Assembly: GCF_000819805.1 (NCBI RefSeq)
Contig: NZ_CDCE01000034.1
Span: 62,838-126,837, forward strand
Reading direction: 5' to 3'
DNA: 64,000 bases
From: Aeromonas diversa CDC 2478-85
GTDB lineage: Bacteria; Pseudomonadota; Gammaproteobacteria; Enterobacterales; Aeromonadaceae
Shown: positions 62,179 to 64,000 of the stretch, one piece after another
Numbering within the stretch: position 1 is the first letter of the stretch
How the letters are laid out: each line of letters starts with the position of its first letter
The notes under the pieces: generated by a model
What the model saw: only the letters and a program-made list of their open reading frames with translations
The model's database searches: none
What the model was told of the DNA's origin: nothing
Translations under genes and position numbers: made by a program

Positions 62179-62574
62179 ATGACACGCGCCCTCGCCGTGC
62201 TGACCGCCTGCCTGCTGGCCGGTTGCAGCACCAAGCCCCAGACCGATCCGGCCGCCACCTTGCAGATGATCCAACAGCTGCGCGGCCAACAGCAGGAGTC
62301 GGCCCCGCTCACCCTGGAGTATCGGGAGAGCGCGCTGGTCCTCAACCCCGAGCAGGAGCAGACCCTGCACCGCTATATCGCCGAGCGGGACCCGGCGACG
62401 CTGACCCTGAGCGCGGGACCGGCGGATCAGGGGGATTCCCTGGCCGATGCCCGGCTCGCCAGCAATCGGCTGAGCCAGTTGGCCAGGCTGCTGGCGCCCC
62501 GCGCCGTGACGCTGGAGCTGCGTTACGATCCGGCGTTGCCGGTCAATGCCCTGCGGGTGGTGTCCCGTCCTTGA
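62179..62574 (+). CDS. Putative lipoprotein of the polysaccharide cluster
   Basis: The 131-residue protein has a lipobox LLAGC (Cys at about residue 16). After a Gln-rich stretch (LQMIQQLRGQQQESAPL) the C-terminal part resembles a small OmpA- or CpaD-like domain (ALVLNPEQEQTLHRYIAERDPATLTLSAGPADQG, with DARLASNRLSQLARLLAPRAVTLEL). Peptidoglycan binding is possible. Its end overlaps the end of the convergent gene at 62543 by 32 bases. It is unnamed. Confidence 0.65.
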   Translation: MTRALAVLTACLLAGCSTKPQTDPAATLQMIQQLRGQQQESAPLTLEYRESALVLNPEQEQTLHRYIAERDPATLTLSAGPADQGDSLADARLASNRLSQLARLLAPRAVTLELRYDPALPVNALRVVSRP

Positions 62575-63010
62575 GCAGCGCAAGACAGCCGGGTGCCAGA
62601 CTGATCCGATAGAGTGGCTCCCGTGGCAGCCCCCACCATCCGCGCCAACCCTGGCGCAGCCGATAGGTGACCAGGGGCAGCCCCTCGCGCTGCTGGCCGG
62701 CGAAGCGCACTCCCTGCCAATCGCCAGCCTGGCCCAGTGCCAGCCCCATCGCCTCCCGATCCGCCTCGATGGGGAGCACGCTCAGCGGATGAGCGCAGCC
62801 GGGGTGCCGAAAGATCCAGCGGGCATAGCTGCCACCCAGAAGCGGCTCGGCCTGATAGGGCATCCATCCCAGCGCAGCCAGCTCGACCATGATGAGGCGA
62901 TGGGGCGGCTCGGGTGCCGGGCGCTGATGGCGCCACCAGAGGGTGGCCCCCTGCCCTGCAAGCAGCCCCCCCAGCAGCAGATAACCCGCCAGGACGCGGC
63001 CCGCGCTCAT
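62543..63010 (-). CDS. Single-TM partner protein of the exosortase
   Basis: The 155-residue protein has one N-terminal transmembrane segment (VLAGYLLLGGLLAGQGATLWW) and a periplasmic domain with two Cys, in FRHPGCAHPLSVLPIE and RISLAPGCLALL, possibly a disulfide. The ATG overlaps the exosortase stop (ATGA), so they are translationally coupled. It is not the standard EpsI protein, although it could do the same job. It is convergent with the lipoprotein gene. Confidence 0.6.
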   Translation of the reverse strand: MSAGRVLAGYLLLGGLLAGQGATLWWRHQRPAPEPPHRLIMVELAALGWMPYQAEPLLGGSYARWIFRHPGCAHPLSVLPIEADREAMGLALGQAGDWQGVRFAGQQREGLPLVTYRLRQGWRGWWGLPREPLYRISLAPGCLALLKDGTPPAGH

Positions 63011-63780
63011 GGCCGCCCCCTGCGCCCGGGCGGCAGAAACAGCAGCAGCAGGATCCCCATCATCACCGACCACTGATAGAGCTGGGCCAGGCCGCCAGTG
63101 TGCAGCAGGCGGTACCAGCCCAGATCCAGGCTCATCAGCAGCAAGCGAACTTGATTGGCCCCCAAATAGATGAGCAGGCAGAGCAGCAGCCGGCCGAGCT
63201 CGGCCCGTGGGGTTCGGTTGTCAAACCAGAGGCGGGCGACCAGCCAGGCGATCACCACCAGATAGAGCTGGGCAAAGGAGGAGCACCCCTTGAGCACCAC
63301 GAGCGTGTGGCCCCCGGCCCGCGCCACCCGGTTGCCCTCTATCTGGGGGGCCACACCCAGCAGATCCAGCCACAGCGCCACGCCCCTCGCATCCAGGGTG
63401 AGCAACCAACCGGAGAGCAGCCCAAACAGCTGGTGCCCCCAAAGCACAGCCAGGGTGAAGGCCAGGGCGATGGCGAGCATGGCGCGCTCCCTCCGCTTCG
63501 CGCGTGGAAAGAGGCTGGCCAGCATCAGCAAGGTGGCGATGGCGCGCAAGGTGGCGCTCGGGATCAGCAGCAGCGGCGCCACCAGGGCGATGATCCCGGG
63601 CGAAACGCAAAGCTGGGGTGCACTTTGCAATGCAATTGCAAACCACATGGCCAGCAGCAGCACAACCAGCAGGCTGACGTTGTGATAGTTGAACCAGGCG
63701 CTGAGCCACTGGGCGATGAGGCCAAGCAGCAGCCACCAGGGGGCCCAGCGCCAGCTGGGGAGAGCGACACGCTCGGCCAT
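63007..63780 (-). CDS. Exosortase/archaeosortase family membrane enzyme
   Basis: The 257-residue protein has about eight transmembrane segments. The exosortase triad is present in order: Cys166 in VVLKGCSSFAQLYLVV, Arg212 in GANQVRLLLMSL and His227 in WYRLLHTGGLAQLYQW. Such enzymes are thought to cleave and transfer C-terminal sorting signals (PEP-CTERM and relatives) on exported proteins, usually with polysaccharide export. I used the start at 63780 with GAGGAG upstream. The C-terminus is short and lacks a fused EpsI domain. The candidate substrate lies directly divergent at 63883. Confidence 0.82.
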   Translation of the reverse strand: MAERVALPSWRWAPWWLLLGLIAQWLSAWFNYHNVSLLVVLLLAMWFAIALQSAPQLCVSPGIIALVAPLLLIPSATLRAIATLLMLASLFPRAKRRERAMLAIALAFTLAVLWGHQLFGLLSGWLLTLDARGVALWLDLLGVAPQIEGNRVARAGGHTLVVLKGCSSFAQLYLVVIAWLVARLWFDNRTPRAELGRLLLCLLIYLGANQVRLLLMSLDLGWYRLLHTGGLAQLYQWSVMMGILLLLFLPPGRRGRP

Positions 63781-63882
63781 AGCTTGCTCCTCGGGGAGAT
63801 TGGTGCAGAGAAAGCAAGAAGCACGCCGCTGGCACGATTTATCCATTGCCTCCAGGCCAATCATGACCAAGGAGGAGGTGAT

Positions 63883-64000
63883 ATGCGCTATAAACGAGTC
63901 GGCCTGCTGTGCGGGGTGTTGCTCACCCCGCTGTACGCGCAGGCCCTGACCTATGTGGACACCGAGTTGCAGCTCTTGATGGATGTCTCGGGCAGTGTCT
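63883..64000 (+). CDS. VWA-domain exported protein, 5' part (runs off the window)
   Basis: The visible 39 residues begin with a signal peptide (MRYKRVGLLCGVLLTPLYAQA) followed by LTYVDTELQLLMDVSGSV, the first strand and the MIDAS motif (DxSxS, Asp-Val-Ser-Gly-Ser) of a von Willebrand factor A domain. GGAGGAGGTG lies six bases before the ATG. It is divergent from the exosortase gene. VWA proteins with this opening are often PEP-CTERM-type substrates, so a C-terminal sorting signal is expected past the window end; it cannot be seen here. Confidence 0.75.
   Translation, partial: MRYKRVGLLCGVLLTPLYAQALTYVDTELQLLMDVSGSV

Overview
The window looks like a chromosomal segment of an Aeromonas species or a close relative in the Gammaproteobacteria. 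The reasons are the high GC content, the E. coli-like local orders (pepN ... pyrD-zapC-rlmKL-uup-rmf-fabA-ycbZ; mdtK divergent from ribE; mdlA-mdlB), the large NAD-dependent glutamate dehydrogenase, and proteins typical of Vibrio/Aeromonas (VC2662-like, DUF2835, DUF3080, ZapC, RMF). The species call is an inference from protein character; no search was run.

Region 1-13.5 kb holds a GH36 alpha-galactosidase, a small outer-membrane-like protein, exonuclease I (sbcB), the SOS-controlled translesion polymerase genes umuDC with a clear LexA box, an operon of five tRNA-Val(GAC) genes with a strong promoter and terminator, a DUF3080 lipoprotein behind a MATE pump, yaeP, riboflavin synthase, a YciI protein, a CPXCG protein, a HAD sugar phosphatase, purT and an EamA permease. 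Region 13.5-31 kb holds azoR, a MarR regulator with a DUF4250 gene, a TPR/SEC-C-like protein, cvfB with a DUF1289 protein, mtgA between two DUF440 (DNA-mimic) paralogues, a DASS dicarboxylate transporter, trxC, a 901-residue hybrid histidine kinase whose C-terminal Hpt-like domain lacks its histidine, the mdlAB ABC exporter, and several small conserved proteins.

Region 31-48.4 kb is a housekeeping core: pepN, DUF2835, the 1612-residue NAD-glutamate dehydrogenase, pyrD, zapC, rlmKL, a glutaredoxin-like gene, uup, rmf (with a 5' stem-loop), fabA (with a FabR-type operator over its promoter) and the Lon-like protease ycbZ.

Region 48.4-51.6 kb is a small accessory patch. It contains an antitoxin-like ORF behind a perfect palindrome but with no toxin, a DUF2158 gene, an ORF interrupted by an in-frame amber codon, a short orphan ORF and a tyrosine recombinase, and it ends at the SOS gene yebG. 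No matP is seen beside ycbZ, where E. coli has it.

Region 51.6-64 kb is a surface polysaccharide cluster coupled to an exosortase. It has four glycosyltransferases, a Wzy/O-antigen-ligase-type polymerase, a Wzx-type flippase, a hexapeptide acetyltransferase, a large periplasmic GH123/DUF4091-like protein, a lipoprotein, an exosortase-family membrane enzyme with the Cys-Arg-His triad, a translationally coupled one-TM partner, and the start of a von Willebrand factor A protein that runs off the window. The last gene is the obvious candidate substrate of the exosortase. This cluster is the most interesting system in the window.
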